The notes under the pieces: model-generated | Seen by the model: the letters and a program-made list of their open reading frames with translations, nothing else | Told to the model about the DNA's origin: nothing | Database searches by the model: none | Part shown: positions 38,441 to 49,143 of the stretch, piece after piece | Position numbering within the stretch: position 1 is the stretch's first letter | Layout: each line of letters opens with the position of its first letter | Made by a program: the position numbers and the translations under genes | Source of the DNA: Breoghania sp. | GTDB lineage: Bacteria > Pseudomonadota > Alphaproteobacteria > Rhizobiales > Stappiaceae | Direction of reading: 5' to 3' | Assembly: GCF_030066895.1 (NCBI RefSeq) | Contig: NZ_JASJAV010000015.1 | Coordinates: 56,969-120,968 of the forward strand | DNA length: 64,000 bases

Positions 38441-39035
38441 GTTGCACCCACCCTTCTCTTGCCGGGCACCTCGAGTGCCGGCAGTAAAATTCATACGCGA
38501 TGGTTGTCATAATGAATTTTGAAATTTTAAATTATTATTAACTCTAGTAAAATTAGTTAATACTTTGCTTAAATTAACAGATTGTATTAGCTATTTGTTA
38601 GTGCCTCTTAATTGAAAATGCTTATCCCGCGTCCGACAAGAGTGCCTGCTCGGGCTCACAAGTCCCTGTTTTCGGTTAAAAATGGCAGAATTGGCGAGGG
38701 AACGCGCGCATCGGCACCCGGGTGCCGCCCTCCCGGATCGTGTCATGCCGTTAACCATGAATGGCGCAAACACCCCATCCAGATGCTTGAAATTAACCTT
38801 TTCGGCCAACCGATCCGGCGCTCATCCCCACCCGCTCTTGCCCCATTCCGGCGCGCAAAGGCTCGGTTTCACGGATTTCCGCCCCGCTCAGGAGTCGTTC
38901 CGGCGCGGTGCCATTCCTGTATTGAGATAACCTTACGGGAAGAGAGATGCCGCAGGCTCACAGAAGATCAAAGTCCTCGCGCTGCGACATCCCGTAACGA
39001 AATCCGGATTTCGGATGCAAGTAATCCAGACAGAG
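38441..39035. other. AT-rich upstream region of the porin gene
   Basis: Positions 38510-38600 are strongly AT-rich (poly-A/T tracts such as TTTTGAAATTTTAAATTATTA) and probably hold the porin promoter on the minus strand. The remaining 430 bp up to the autotransporter end show no gene or repeat. Confidence 0.5.
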
Positions 39036-41576
39036 TCAGTAGCGGATGTGGAATGTCGCGGAGACGTCGTGATCGCGGGCATCTTCGGCGAGGCTGCCAT
39101 TGTAGCTCAGCTCCAGCGCCGCGTTTCCGTTGAAAGAGACGTTCAGGCCAACCTCCACTTCCGCGCTGTCGCGCAAGATCGGCAGTCCATCGACCGTGAA
39201 GTCGCTACCGCCGGAGAAGTGCAGCCTCGTGTCGGTATCGACGTCCCCATAGGCATGACGCCAACCGAGACCGCCACGCGCCGACACGCCGAGCTCGCCA
39301 ACCTTGAAGAGATCGGCCTCCCCGCGCAGCCTCAACGTGGTCGAAACGCTGTTGAGACTGCTGTCGTCACCCGACAAGACCGCGGAACCACCCGTATCGT
39401 GGAAGGCATACGTCTGCTGATAGGCGTAAGTCACCCCCGCATAAGGCTCAAAGCGCGCAAACGAGGTGGCGAAACCGTAGCCGGCCTCGGCAAAGGCCTG
39501 CAACGTATGGGCGCCGCCGAGCCACAGCGCGACATTCCCTATTTGCCCGCCTGCGTAGACGCCCGCGGTATAGCTGTCCGAGGACCGGCTGTCGACCGAA
39601 TCTGGTCGCGTCCGAAGCCGCCCATCACGCCGACGCGCCAACCGCCCATCGGCCCCACATAGACTGGAGCATCCACACCGAAGAACAGGCCGCCGGAGCG
39701 ATAGTCCGCGGAAGCGGCATTGCCGTTGCCGTCACGCGCGCCCCAGGACCCCCTAACCCGAGAACCACACCGCGATGCCGCTTTCCGCCTTCGGTTCGCG
39801 TCCCTTTTCGTTGTCGCCATGGGAGGCGAACACCGGCATCGAGGCCGAACCGGCCGCACCGAAAGCATTGCGGATCCGCGAAATCGCCGCGCCGGACACC
39901 TGCTGCGCCGTGCTCACCAGAAGGCTCTTCGCCGTGCCGTGAACCTCGCCCGACAACAGGGCGTCCGCCTTCTGCGCCTGGCTCATCGTCATGGTCAGCA
40001 TGGTCTCGTAGACATCGTTGCAGTAGCCCAGCGACTGCACGCCGGCCGCAGTGTTGTACTGGTTGGAGGTCGTGGTGACGTCGGTATAGTCGACGTCGTT
40101 GCGCACCATCGTCACGTCCACCATCGTCGACGTGTAACTCGCATAGGCATCGAGGAAGGCGAAATCGTCTTCCACCATCGTGAACGTACCCTCGATGCTG
40201 TCTGCCTCGATGACCGTGTAGGTCGTCAGCACGTCATAGGACGTCCCGTCCTCCGTGACGTCGGCGGAGGAGATGTGGAGCGTCGCGCCGTCCTCAATCG
40301 TCGCCGTCCCGGAAACCGACAATAGATCGCTGTCGCCCGAGCTGTCGATCTGAACGAGATAGGTCGAGCCATCCTCGAAAGTGACGTCGCCATCGACGGT
40401 CAACGTGCCGATATCGGTTGCAGCATCGTCGCTCGATGTCAGGCTCGAGATCAGCTCAAGCAACGAGGAATAACCGCCCGGCGCAATCGTGCCGCCGGAA
40501 AACGTGACGTCCCCGGTGGAACCTTCAACCACCAGGATGCCGTCGGAGACCGCGACCGCGACCGCGACCGCGACCGCGACCGCGAGCGTGTCCGACCAGT
40601 CGCCCGTGGCAACCACCGTACCGGCCCCCGTCGCCGCAACCGTACCGGACCCGGTAACGTCGCCGGAATAGATGCCTGCATCGCCCTCGGCCTCGTCGAG
40701 GTCCAGCGTGCCGTTTGCCTTGACGTCGCCGGTGATCGTATCCGTATCGCCGATCAGCGTTGCGCCGGCATCGATCATCGTGCCGCCGGTGTAGCTGTTC
40801 GTGCCGGTCAGCGTCACCGTTCCGGCGGCCACCGTCACGCTGCCATAGCCGGATATGTTGAACGACGGTTCGTAGTCGCTATCGGTAATGTTGATGTAGA
40901 GCGTGGCGTCCGAAGAACTCTTGCGCCCCAGGACGGTACTGGCGGCATTGATCGTCCCCGCCCCAACCGCATCCTCGCCTTCGGCGGCACCAATGATCAG
41001 CGTGCCCGTGGTCCCCCCGAAATAGTACACATAGATCGTTCTCTCGCCGTCGGCGACGGTGACCGTCAGCGTGCCGTCGCCGTCATCACCGACATAAACG
41101 GATCCGCTCGCTGTGATCAGCGACCCTTCTCCGTTAACCGTCACCGTTCCTTCGCTGGTCCAGAAGAGAAACGAGCCATCGACGATGACCAGCGACACCG
41201 TATTCAGGGTTGCGCCGCTTTCGACCGTCACGGTCCCGGATCCCATCAACACACCGACGAGTGTTTCGTCGTTGGTATCGGTCAGCGTCGCGCCGTTCGA
41301 CAAGGTGAGGGACGCGTAGTGATCGTTGCCATACGTATCGTCGAGATAAAGCTCTGACGTCGTGACGGTGTAGTAGCCGTCGATCGTGATGTCGTCATTG
41401 TCGTCCGGGACAGTTCCGCCCCAGTTGTCGGCATCGTCCCAGCTCGCGCCGTCGCCGCCGCCGGTCCAGCTCACATCACCGGCCAAGGCCGGTTCGTTCA
41501 ACATTGCGCAGGTGACGATGATCGCTACCGACGCCAGCAGGATCTGCCACGTACGATTTGTCTTGAACACCATCAT
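39036..41576 (-). pseudogene. Autotransporter with repetitive passenger, frameshifted in the barrel
   Basis: Signal peptide (ILLASVAIIVTCAMLNEPAL), then a Gly/Thr/Asp-rich beta-helix passenger beginning SWTGGGDGASWDDADNWGG with many TLTLSNGATL-like turns and an (Ala-Val)6-7 run. From about residue 500 a linker (MTMSQAQKADALLSGEVHGT) leads to a beta-barrel (LFFGVDAPVYVGPMGGWRVG, YTAGVYAGGQIGNVALWLGG) ending DHDVSATFHIRY. Frameshifts near 39755 (just after SGIAVWFSG) and near 39597 separate passenger from barrel. The passenger frame of 607 codons is uninterrupted, but without the barrel it cannot be displayed. Confidence 0.85.
40548..40583. repeat. Hexanucleotide microsatellite (GACCGC)6
   Basis: Six perfect tandem copies of GACCGC inside the autotransporter passenger encode an alternating Ala-Val run on the minus strand. 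A six-base unit keeps the frame, so copy-number change would lengthen the passenger without switching it off. Confidence 0.95.
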
Positions 41577-42202
41577 CCCCCCTCAACAATCCGAACCAAC
41601 GCAAGCACAGACAAGCGCCCGGATTCCGATCATCGGACCGGCCGTTCAGATGATCAGGGCAATGGGAAGAACCAGAAAATAGTAAAGAAAACCGGCAAAT
41701 ACTACGCTCCTCTTGAACCAGTAATTAAGTCAGATCTTGATGATTCAAACTCATAATATATATATCTGAAATATTTCTAACGTTTTTATTGTTCATATGT
41801 ACATTGAAAACGCATGAATATACGATTTTTAATTCAGAAAAACTTCCGAGATATCGCCGTTCCGACGATTTAAAACAAAGGAATACGTTTTGCCGGTTCA
41901 AGACGTTGAGAGTTCAGGGGGCTCTTTTTTCTACGCTTGCAAAACGCCTTATCGCGCAGGCAGCAGCGCCCCGGATCGGAAGATCGGACCTTACGTTTGA
42001 CCGGCAAATTATGACTGTCGGTTGTGCAGTCGTTGGCAGGGACAGATCTGCGTCAGCTACGTGCGGTTGTGCCGTCTTTCAGGCACACTGCGACACTATG
42101 GCCGCACGGGATCGCCCCGTTACTCCCGTTGGCAAGAAGCGACGAACGGGAAGCCTTCGGACAACAACGTCAGACAGGGTTGGGCAAACGTCGCTACCGG
42201 CT
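41577..42202. other. Intergenic region upstream of the autotransporter
   Basis: A 626-bp gap between the divergent autotransporter start and the glmM 3' end. Positions 41680-41860 are AT-rich (ATAATATATATATCTGAAAT) and probably contain the autotransporter promoter. Open frames on the plus strand at 41789-42325 lack protein character. No RNA gene recognised. Confidence 0.45.
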
Positions 42203-43552
42203 TCAGGCCGCGACTTCGCTCAACGCGCTGCAGATATCGTCGACCACGGTATTGACGAGATCCACGTCGTCGCCTTCGGCCATGACTCGGATCAGCGGTT
42301 CGGTACCCGACGGACGGATCACTAAACGGCCGCCCTTGCCGAGCCGCCCCTTGGCCGCCTCGATGGAGGTGACTACCGCCTCGCTGTCGAGCGGCGACGT
42401 ACCGCCGACAATGCGGACGTTCTTCAGGATCTGCGGCACCGGCTCGAAACGGCGGCAAACTTCCGAAACCGGCTTGTTCTCCTGGCGCACCACCGCGAGC
42501 ACCTGAAGGGCTGCGACGAGCCCGTCGCCGGTGGTGGAGAAATCGGACAGGATGATGTGGCCGGACTGCTCTCCACCGAGATTGAAACCGTGGCGGCGCA
42601 TGTGTTCGACCACGTGCCGGTCGCCGACCTTTGTGCGCTCCAGCGCCAGACCGAGACCGGACAGATGCCGCTCCAGCCCGAGATTGGACATCACGGTGGC
42701 GACGATCCCCGGCTGGGCAAGCTGGCCGCTCTTCTTCCAGCTTTCCGCAACCACCGCCATGAGCTGATCGCCGTCGACCGCCTCGCCCTTCTCGTCGACC
42801 AGGATCACCCGATCGGCGTCGCCATCGAGCGCAATGCCGATATCGGCGCACAGCTCGCGCACCTTCTCGCACAACGCGCCGATGGAGGTGGAGCCGCAAT
42901 CCTTGTTGATGTTGAGACCGTCCGGATCCACGCCGATGGAAAAGACCTCGGCACCCAGCTCCCACAGCACTTCCGGCGCCGTGCGATAGGCCGCACCGTT
43001 GGCGCAGTCCACGACGATGCGCAGCCCCTCCAGGCTCATGTTGCGCGGCAAGGTCCGCTTTGCGTATTCGACATAACGGTCGCGCACGCCGTCGACGCGC
43101 TTGGCCCGGCCTAGATCGGCGGGGGCGGCAAGCCGACCGGATAGATCGCTTTCGATCAACCGCTCGATCTCGTGCTCTACCTCGTCGGACAGCTTGAACC
43201 CGTCGGGACCGAAAATCTTGATGCCGTTATCGGCATAGGCATTGTGCGAGGCGGAAATCATCACACCGATATCGGCGCGCAAGCTGCGCGTCAGCATGGC
43301 AACGCCCGGCGTCGGGATGGGCCCGAGCTGGAAGACGTCCATGCCCGCGGAAGTGAACCCTGCGACCAGCGCGGTTTCGGTCATATAGCCGGAAAGACGG
43401 GTGTCCTTGCCCAGGACGACGCGGTGGCGATGTCCGCCGTTTCGGAAGATGACACCGACTGCCATGCCGACCTTCATGGCGACTTCGGGCGTGATCGGCC
43501 AACGATTGGCCTGCCCGCGAATACCGTCCGTCCCGAAATAGCTGCGTGTCAT
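42203..43552 (-). CDS. glmM: Phosphoglucosamine mutase
   Basis: A 449-residue enzyme converting glucosamine-6-P to glucosamine-1-P for peptidoglycan and LPS. The start [20 protein letters not shown], the active-site Ser in [20 protein letters not shown], metal site [16 protein letters not shown], sugar loop [20 protein letters not shown] and phosphate loop [18 protein letters not shown] are complete. The ATG at 43552 is the family start; a longer open frame adds unlike sequence. Downstream of ftsH in the usual alphaproteobacterial order. Intact. Confidence 0.96.
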   Translation of the reverse strand: MTRSYFGTDGIRGQANRWPITPEVAMKVGMAVGVIFRNGGHRHRVVLGKDTRLSGYMTETALVAGFTSAGMDVFQLGPIPTPGVAMLTRSLRADIGVMISASHNAYADNGIKIFGPDGFKLSDEVEHEIERLIESDLSGRLAAPADLGRAKRVDGVRDRYVEYAKRTLPRNMSLEGLRIVVDCANGAAYRTAPEVLWELGAEVFSIGVDPDGLNINKDCGSTSIGALCEKVRELCADIGIALDGDADRVILVDEKGEAVDGDQLMAVVAESWKKSGQLAQPGIVATVMSNLGLERHLSGLGLALERTKVGDRHVVEHMRRHGFNLGGEQSGHIILSDFSTTGDGLVAALQVLAVVRQENKPVSEVCRRFEPVPQILKNVRIVGGTSPLDSEAVVTSIEAAKGRLGKGGRLVIRPSGTEPLIRVMAEGDDVDLVNTVVDDICSALSEVAA

Positions 43553-43771
43553 CGATCTTCGAATACCCTGCATGCGACAAGCCGCAGGACAAGCGCCGTC
43601 GCCTGAACGCACTATTGAGAGGTCCGGGGCTCAATTTGCGCCATCAACGTCGGCGCGCCCGCAGACACAATTTTTCTGCCGTCTACATAGCGAATGATGG
43701 TCACCAAAGAGTTCAAAAATTGTTTGCGCTTGTGACAATGCGGCAAGCGATGCGGAGACGGTGCGGGTGCC

Positions 43772-43814
43772 CCATCCTTTGAGACGCGCTCCAACGAGCG
43801 CGCCTCAGGATGAC
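43772..43814. repeat. Intergenic palindromic repeat, family B
   Basis: CCATCCTTTGAGACGCGCTC and GAGCGCGCCTCAGGATGACA form a 43-bp imperfect palindrome. Related copies are at 48843-48976 and 62588-62629. Confidence 0.75.
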
Positions 43815-43878
43815 ATTGTGCAGGACGATGAGGTCATCGAGACCGGCTTAGCCCGCATGACGGCTCCTTTGCACAATT

Positions 43879-43904
43879 GTCATCCCCGCGCAGGCGGGGA
43901 TGAC
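43879..43904. repeat. Minimal copy of repeat family A
   Basis: GTCATCCCCGCGCAGG followed by CGGGGATGAC: a solo 26-bp hairpin identical to the outer ends of the family A elements, with the whole interior missing. It looks like an internal deletion between the two end hairpins of a full copy. Confidence 0.85.
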
Positions 43905-43946
43905 AGTCAGGAGCAAAACCAGCCCGAAACAAACCTTCCCCCCAAA

Positions 43947-43973
43947 CGAAAAGGGCCCGCGCGAGCAGGCCCT
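43947..43973 (-). terminator. Terminator of ftsH
   Basis: On the minus strand AGGGCCTGC and GCGGGCCCT form a 9-bp stem around a TCGC loop, followed by TTTTCGTTT, 28 bp after the ftsH stop. A classic rho-independent terminator separating ftsH from glmM. Confidence 0.85.
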
Positions 43974-44000
43974 CTCCAAACTTGCTAATTCAGGAACGCC

Positions 44001-45920
44001 TCAGCCCTGCGGCTGGGGCTCCATTCCGCCGGCGTGCTCACCGCCGCCCTTCTTGTGGGAGCCCGTCTTGGGCACGGCGGAACCGCGGATGATCGGCTCG
44101 TCGTCGAGGTCGCGCACCGGCGGCTTACCGTTCAGGAGATCCTTGATCTCGTCGCCCGAAAGCGTCTCGTATTCGAGAAGCCCCTTGGCGATGGTGTGCA
44201 GCTCGTCCTCGTTCTCGGTGATGATCCGCTTGGCGGTCTCGTAACCGGCGTTGACGAAGCCCTTGATCTCCGCATCGACCAGCTTCTGCGTCTCGTCGGA
44301 GACGTTCTGGTTGCGCGACACCGAATGACCGAGGAAGACCTCCTCCGCGTTCTCGCCGTACATCAGCGGGCCGAGCTTGTCGGACATGCCGTACTGGGTC
44401 GCCATCGCTTTGGCAAGCTTGGTCGCCATCTGGATATCGCCCGAGGCGCCCGAGGTCACCTTGTCGTAGCCGAAGATCACCTCTTCCGCGACACGTCCGC
44501 CCATAGCGACCGCCAGATCTGCGTAGCACTTGGCCCGCGTCAGCGACACCTGATCCTTCTCCGGCAGACGCATGACCATGCCCAGCGCACGTCCGCGTGG
44601 GATGATGGTCGCCTTGTGGATCGGATCGGAAGCCGGCTGATGCAGCGCGATCAGCGCGTGGCCCGCTTCGTGATAGGCGGTGAGTTTCTTCTCTTCTTCG
44701 GTCAGCGCGAGCGTGCGGCGCTCCGCACCCATCATCACCTTGTCCTTGGCGTCTTCGAATTCCGCCATGGTGACGAGACGCTTGCCCCGGCGAGCTGCCA
44801 GAAGAGCAGCCTCGTTGACGAGGTTCATCAGATCCGCACCGGAGAAACCGGGCGTGCCGCGTGCCAGCGTCTTCACGTTCACATCGGGCGCCAAAGGCAC
44901 CTTCTGCATGTGAACCTTGAGGATCTTCTCGCGGCCGGTGAAATCTGGGTTCGGCACCACGATCTGACGGTCGAAACGGCCTGGACGCAGAAGCGCGGGG
45001 TCGAGAACGTCAGGACGGTTGGTGGCGGCGATCAGGATGATGCCCTCGTTGGCCTCGAAGCCGTCCATCTCAACCAGCAACTGGTTCAGCGTCTGCTCGC
45101 GCTCGTCATTGCCGCCGCCGAGACCGGCGCCTCGATGACGGCCGACCGCATCGATTTCGTCGATGAAGATGATGCAGGGCGCGTTCTTCTTGGCCTGTTC
45201 GAACATGTCGCGGACACGGCTGGCGCCCACGCCGACGAACATTTCGACAAAGTCGGAACCGGAAATGGTGAAGAAGGGAACGTTGGCCTCGCCCGCGATG
45301 GCGCGTGCCAGGAGCGTCTTACCCGTGCCCGGAGGGCCGACGAGCAGAACGCCGCGCGGGATACGACCGCCGAGACGCTGGAACTTCTGCGGGTCGCGCA
45401 GAAATTCCACGATCTCTTCCAGGTCTTCCTTGGCTTCGTCCACGCCGGCGACGTCCTCGAAGGTGACGCGGCCGTGGGCCTCCGTCAGCATCTTCGCCTT
45501 GGACTTGCCGAAGCCCATGGCCTTGCCGCCCGAGCCCTGCATCTGTCGCATAACGAAGATCCAGATACCCAGAATGAGCAGCATCGGCAGGGCGCCGATT
45601 ATGGTGTTGAGCAGCGAGAAGCTCTCCGCACGCGGCTTGGCGACGACCGTCACGCCCTTGTTGCGCAGAATGTCCACATATTGTCCGTTCTCAGGGGCGT
45701 AGGTCTGGAAGGCCCCGCCCTTGGTGTAGTGACCGGTGATCTGCTGCTGCTGGATCGTGACGTCGCGGATGTCACCCTGCTCCGCCTGGTTGAGGAATTG
45801 CGAGAAGGCAATTTCACTCGCCGGCGCTCGCGTGTTCGAACTCTGGAACAGCTGGAACAAGGCGATCAGCAATAGCGCGATGATCACCCAGAGCGCGAAA
45901 TTCCGGAAATTTGAGTTCAT
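44001..45920 (-). CDS. ftsH: ATP-dependent zinc metalloprotease FtsH
   Basis: A 639-residue membrane protease. Two N-terminal helices ([32 protein letters not shown]) flank a periplasmic domain. The AAA domain has Walker [18 protein letters not shown], Walker [17 protein letters not shown] and the SRH region [20 protein letters not shown]. The zinc site is [12 protein letters not shown] with the third ligand further on. It degrades misfolded membrane proteins and regulators such as RpoH and LpxC in other bacteria. Nearly 2 kb without a lesion. Followed by a strong terminator. Confidence 0.97.
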   Translation of the reverse strand: MNSNFRNFALWVIIALLLIALFQLFQSSNTRAPASEIAFSQFLNQAEQGDIRDVTIQQQQITGHYTKGGAFQTYAPENGQYVDILRNKGVTVVAKPRAESFSLLNTIIGALPMLLILGIWIFVMRQMQGSGGKAMGFGKSKAKMLTEAHGRVTFEDVAGVDEAKEDLEEIVEFLRDPQKFQRLGGRIPRGVLLVGPPGTGKTLLARAIAGEANVPFFTISGSDFVEMFVGVGASRVRDMFEQAKKNAPCIIFIDEIDAVGRHRGAGLGGGNDEREQTLNQLLVEMDGFEANEGIILIAATNRPDVLDPALLRPGRFDRQIVVPNPDFTGREKILKVHMQKVPLAPDVNVKTLARGTPGFSGADLMNLVNEAALLAARRGKRLVTMAEFEDAKDKVMMGAERRTLALTEEEKKLTAYHEAGHALIALHQPASDPIHKATIIPRGRALGMVMRLPEKDQVSLTRAKCYADLAVAMGGRVAEEVIFGYDKVTSGASGDIQMATKLAKAMATQYGMSDKLGPLMYGENAEEVFLGHSVSRNQNVSDETQKLVDAEIKGFVNAGYETAKRIITENEDELHTIAKGLLEYETLSGDEIKDLLNGKPPVRDLDDEPIIRGSAVPKTGSHKKGGGEHAGGMEPQPQG

Positions 45921-46257
45921 AATGATTCCTTGGCCGCCGATCGCAGGACCTGCCGCCTGCCGGATGATACCGGCCGCGCACGCCCCCGTCCGGGGTTCGA
46001 CTGGACGTCACCGCTCGCGGCGCCGTCCGTGGCTTTCCTGCGAAAAGATAGGCCTCGCCCACCTCGGAACAAGGCTGCCGCCCATTATCAATCGATTGAT
46101 GTCGACATTTTGTTAAGCCGCGAAGGATCGAAACAGGCTTCATTCGCGGTTCCGAACATGCCCCTTCGGCAGTTTTCCCGATTTTCGGCCCCTCTCCCCC
46201 ACAGGCCGGTCGACAGGCGACGAGAAAACGCAAGGGCAGATTTCTGCCCCGCAAAAC
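45921..46257 (-). other. Leader region of ftsH
   Basis: A 337-bp gap between tilS and ftsH. It probably holds a promoter for ftsH, but I could not identify a convincing sigma-32 or sigma-70 site by eye. No gene seen. Confidence 0.4.
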
Positions 46258-47568
46258 TCACGAGATCGCGGCGATAGGACGCGCTTGGACCGAGCCCCGC
46301 CATCCGGCGACGGGCGCAAGCTCGAACCCCGGCAGGGCCAGAACTTCCCCCTCCCAACGCACGGCGGGCGCACCGGCAAAGGCATCGCGTGGCCAGCCCT
46401 CGGGCGGCACCAATCCCGCACGTCGCAATCCGCCCGCACCCAGCGCCGCGATTCGCACCGGCCCGGCGGCATCGGCCGACAGCGTGACGGCGAACCGTCC
46501 GTCCCAGATCCCCGTCTGACCGGGGGCGACATCCACCGCCTCGAGCCCCGCACGGCCGATCTCGCGATAGATCAGAATATCCGCGCCGCGACGCTCCAGC
46601 ACGCAACCGGCCAGAGTGCGTCTCCCTTCCGCAGAGGAGAGATCGGCTTCCGCAGAGGAGAGATCCGCGACAGCCGCTTCCAACCGCGCCAGGCGCGGCA
46701 CATGAGCCCCGCCCCCCGTATCGCGCACCAGCCGGGCGCAGAGCCGCAGCGCAATCTCTTCCGGCAGACGGGAGAGAAGCGCAGCCTCCAGACGACACGG
46801 CCCGGCGGGATGACGGGTCACCTCCTCGTCCATGACGCGGTCCACCCACCCATCGAGCGCGGCAGCCGCGCGTGCCATGGAGCGAGCAGTGGAGGCAAGA
46901 CGTTGCGCATCGAGATTTTCATCGGCCAGCGTCGGCAGCAATCGCCGCATCCGCACCCGCCGGTAATGGCAATCCTCGTTGGAGGGATCCTCGACCCAAT
47001 AGATCCCGGCGGCACGCAACGTGGTGCGCAACCGGGCGCGCGAGACATCGAGCAAGGGGCGCACGAGATCGACGCCGTCACGTCTGCTCACAGGCGCCAT
47101 GGCCGCAAGCCCGTAGACGCCGGAGCCGCGCGCCAGTCTGTCGAGGAAAGTTTCCGCCTGATCGTCCCGTGTATGGGCCAGCAGAAGCGCCTCGGCGCCC
47201 CGTCTGCCCATTTCCTCGATCATCAGCGCATAACGGGCGCCCCGCGCCGCCTCCTGGATGCCGGTCTCCGGCCTTGGGCCTTCCCAGCGCAGGGTCCGGT
47301 GCGAAAGCCCGAGCTTTGCACACACCAGACCGACCCCGGCGGCTTCGGCCGCCGCTTCCGCGCGCAATCCATGATCGACGGTGAAAACGATCGCATCCGG
47401 CGCATCGGGAATGGTGCGTCGCCATCGGTCGAACAGATGCAGCATCTCCGTTGAATCGCCGCCACCGGAAACGGCCAGCGCGACCAGTCCATAGCGCCTC
47501 AGCGGCGCAAAGAGAGCAGCCGCTTCGTCATCGCGAAGCGGCGTGTCGTCATCCGCGGCAACCGGCAC
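46258..47568 (-). CDS. tilS: tRNA(Ile)-lysidine synthetase
   Basis: A 436-residue enzyme that modifies C34 of tRNA-Ile(CAU) to lysidine so that it reads AUA. The PP-loop SGGGDST (residues 34-40; usually SGGxDS) and the downstream HTRDDQAETFLDRLARGSG motif are clear. The C-terminal half is more variable and contains a tandem 7-residue duplication (ADLSSAE twice). The start overlaps the cpoB 3' end by 20 bp. It lies between cpoB and ftsH as in most alphaproteobacteria. Intact. Confidence 0.9.
   Translation of the reverse strand: MPVAADDDTPLRDDEAAALFAPLRRYGLVALAVSGGGDSTEMLHLFDRWRRTIPDAPDAIVFTVDHGLRAEAAAEAAGVGLVCAKLGLSHRTLRWEGPRPETGIQEAARGARYALMIEEMGRRGAEALLLAHTRDDQAETFLDRLARGSGVYGLAAMAPVSRRDGVDLVRPLLDVSRARLRTTLRAAGIYWVEDPSNEDCHYRRVRMRRLLPTLADENLDAQRLASTARSMARAAAALDGWVDRVMDEEVTRHPAGPCRLEAALLSRLPEEIALRLCARLVRDTGGGAHVPRLARLEAAVADLSSAEADLSSAEGRRTLAGCVLERRGADILIYREIGRAGLEAVDVAPGQTGIWDGRFAVTLSADAAGPVRIAALGAGGLRRAGLVPPEGWPRDAFAGAPAVRWEGEVLALPGFELAPVAGWRGSVQARPIAAIS
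46627..46668. repeat. 21-bp in-frame tandem duplication in tilS
   Basis: TTCCGCAGAGGAGAGATCGGC is followed by TTCCGCAGAGGAGAGATCCGC, differing at one base. It inserts seven extra residues in the C-terminal region of TilS and keeps the frame. Confidence 0.85.
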
Positions 47569-48622
47569 TCTCCCGCTCCTTGCGCGCCTGGTCGAGAACC
47601 GCGCCGGAAGCTCCGGGATACTTGGTCAGCAATTCGGAATAGGTTGCACACGCAGCATCCTTCTGCCCCAATCCGTCCAGCGACAGACCAAGCTTCAGAA
47701 GGCTGTCCGACGTCTTGTCATTCGCCGGATAGCCCGTATAGGTCTTCAGGAAGGCATCGGCAGCATCGCGATACTTGCCGCGCCCGAAATAGCTCTCGCC
47801 CAGCCAGTATTGCGCATTGGCCGCCAGCGGATCATCCGGATGGCTGGCCAGGAACTGCTTGAAGCCCTGCGCAGCCTGATTGTACTGGCCGTTGAGCACC
47901 ATCGAATAGGCCTGATCGTACTGCGCACGCGCCGATCCGTCGGAAGAGGATGCGGACGCCAGCCGTCCGATGGCATCGTCATGGGTGTTGACGCCCGGAA
48001 CACCGGAACCGCCGACGGTCGGATTGTCCGGCTCCTCATAGGAATTGCCGCCGGAATTACCGCGCGCCAGGGCCGACAGGTCAAGCGGCTGGCCCGAGGG
48101 CGTGTATCCGCCGCCGGTATCGTCTGCACCCTGTCCCGATGTGGAATAGGAGCCCAGATTTTGAACCGTCGCGTCGCGCTCGGCAGCATAAGGCTCGTTA
48201 TCGCTGGGAGCTTCGGCGCGCCCATAATGCCCGCCCGTATTGGCGGCGCTGGCGGAATTCTGCGCCGGAGCGGCGGCTGGCGCCTGCGAGCGCTTGCCCG
48301 GCTTTCCGCCTTCCAGTTCCTGGAAACGGAATTCGGCGTCTTCCTGAACGCGGCGAAGCTGGTCCTGCGTCTGGCGCAAGTGGTGGGTCAGTTCCTCCAC
48401 CTGCCCGGTCAGAGAGCGTACCTGCTCTTCCAGCTGCCCGAGCCGCACGGCGATCTGGCCGTCCTCGCGGTTGTAGGAGGATCCGAAAAAGCCGCCCTGC
48501 GCGGCGGCGGGGGCGGAGGCGGCCAGCGGCGCGGCGATCATCAGAGCCGCACCGAGGGTCAGAGGAATGAAACTGCCCGAAGCCGCGGAGCGCATGCTTG
48601 CGGGAATGCGGAATGTCATCAT
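47549..48622 (-). CDS. cpoB: Tol-Pal accessory protein CpoB (YbgF)
   Basis: A 357-residue periplasmic protein: signal peptide to about residue 42 (LAASAPAAAQ), a trimerising coiled coil (IAVRLGQLEEQVRSLTGQVE), a Gly/Ser/Pro-rich linker, and C-terminal TPR repeats (AQYDQAYSMVLNGQYNQAAQ, FKQFLASHPDDPLAANAQYW). CpoB links the Tol machine to peptidoglycan synthesis during division. It follows pal after a gap holding a terminator and a repeat, so it probably has its own promoter. Intact. Confidence 0.92.
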   Translation of the reverse strand: MMTFRIPASMRSAASGSFIPLTLGAALMIAAPLAASAPAAAQGGFFGSSYNREDGQIAVRLGQLEEQVRSLTGQVEELTHHLRQTQDQLRRVQEDAEFRFQELEGGKPGKRSQAPAAAPAQNSASAANTGGHYGRAEAPSDNEPYAAERDATVQNLGSYSTSGQGADDTGGGYTPSGQPLDLSALARGNSGGNSYEEPDNPTVGGSGVPGVNTHDDAIGRLASASSSDGSARAQYDQAYSMVLNGQYNQAAQGFKQFLASHPDDPLAANAQYWLGESYFGRGKYRDAADAFLKTYTGYPANDKTSDSLLKLGLSLDGLGQKDAACATYSELLTKYPGASGAVLDQARKERESAGCRG

Positions 48623-48842
48623 GATCGATCCGTTGTCACGGGCCCTCGAAGGGACATTGGGAGCCCTCGAAAGAGCGTTTCGCGTTTCCTAACATAGGTT
48701 GCGTCGAGTTCGGCCAAATTTTGACCTTCCGCTAGGTGAAATATACGAGATTGCCCCAGTGCTTTGCAAATCGCCAACGGCGGAGAGGGGTTGCGGCGTG
48801 GTGAGGTGCGGCTCGGGAGCGCCGGAGGCGGTTTCTTGGCGC

Positions 48843-48976
48843 GGCCCATCCTTCGAGACGGCGCCGAAGCGCCTCCTCAGGAGGACGTTGTGTATGTTGC
48901 TCGTTTCTTCAAAACCAACACAACGATAACGTCATCCTGAGGAGCCTGCGTCAACAAGCGTCTCGAAGGATGGGCC
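48843..48976. repeat. Long inverted repeat, family B
   Basis: Left arm GGCCCATCCTTCGAGACGGC and right arm CGTCTCGAAGGATGGGCC, with inner inverted motifs CTCCTCAGGAGGACGTTG and AACGTCATCCTGAGGAG. The 134-bp element fills most of the gap between the pal terminator and cpoB. It is the largest family B copy; the other two look like single arms. Confidence 0.88.
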
Positions 48977-49071
48977 ACGTGGTCAAAGCCTCCCTGCAAC
49001 ACGGCACGAGCTGATCCCCTCCCCAGGGGAGAGCTAATCGGTGCCCAACGCACATCCCTCCCCCAACACGC

Positions 49072-49106
49072 AAAAAACCGACGGCCCCGTTTCGGGACCG
49101 CCGGTT
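49072..49106 (-). terminator. Terminator of the tol-pal operon
   Basis: On the minus strand ACCGGCGGTCCC pairs with GGGGCCGTCGGT around a short GAAAC loop, followed by TTTTTTG. It lies about 40 bp after the pal stop and should end the tolQRAB-pal transcript. Confidence 0.88.
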
Positions 49107-49143
49107 CTTGTCTTTCAGGCTGAGGCGCGGGCTATGCCGGCCG

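Noticed and set aside
40548..40583. (GACCGC)6 as an on/off phase-variation switch
   Set aside because: A six-base unit does not change the reading frame; only length variation is possible.
44034..45875. 613-codon plus-strand frame opposite ftsH
   Set aside because: Mirror frame of ftsH with low-complexity Arg/His/Leu composition and no domain; typical of GC-rich genes.
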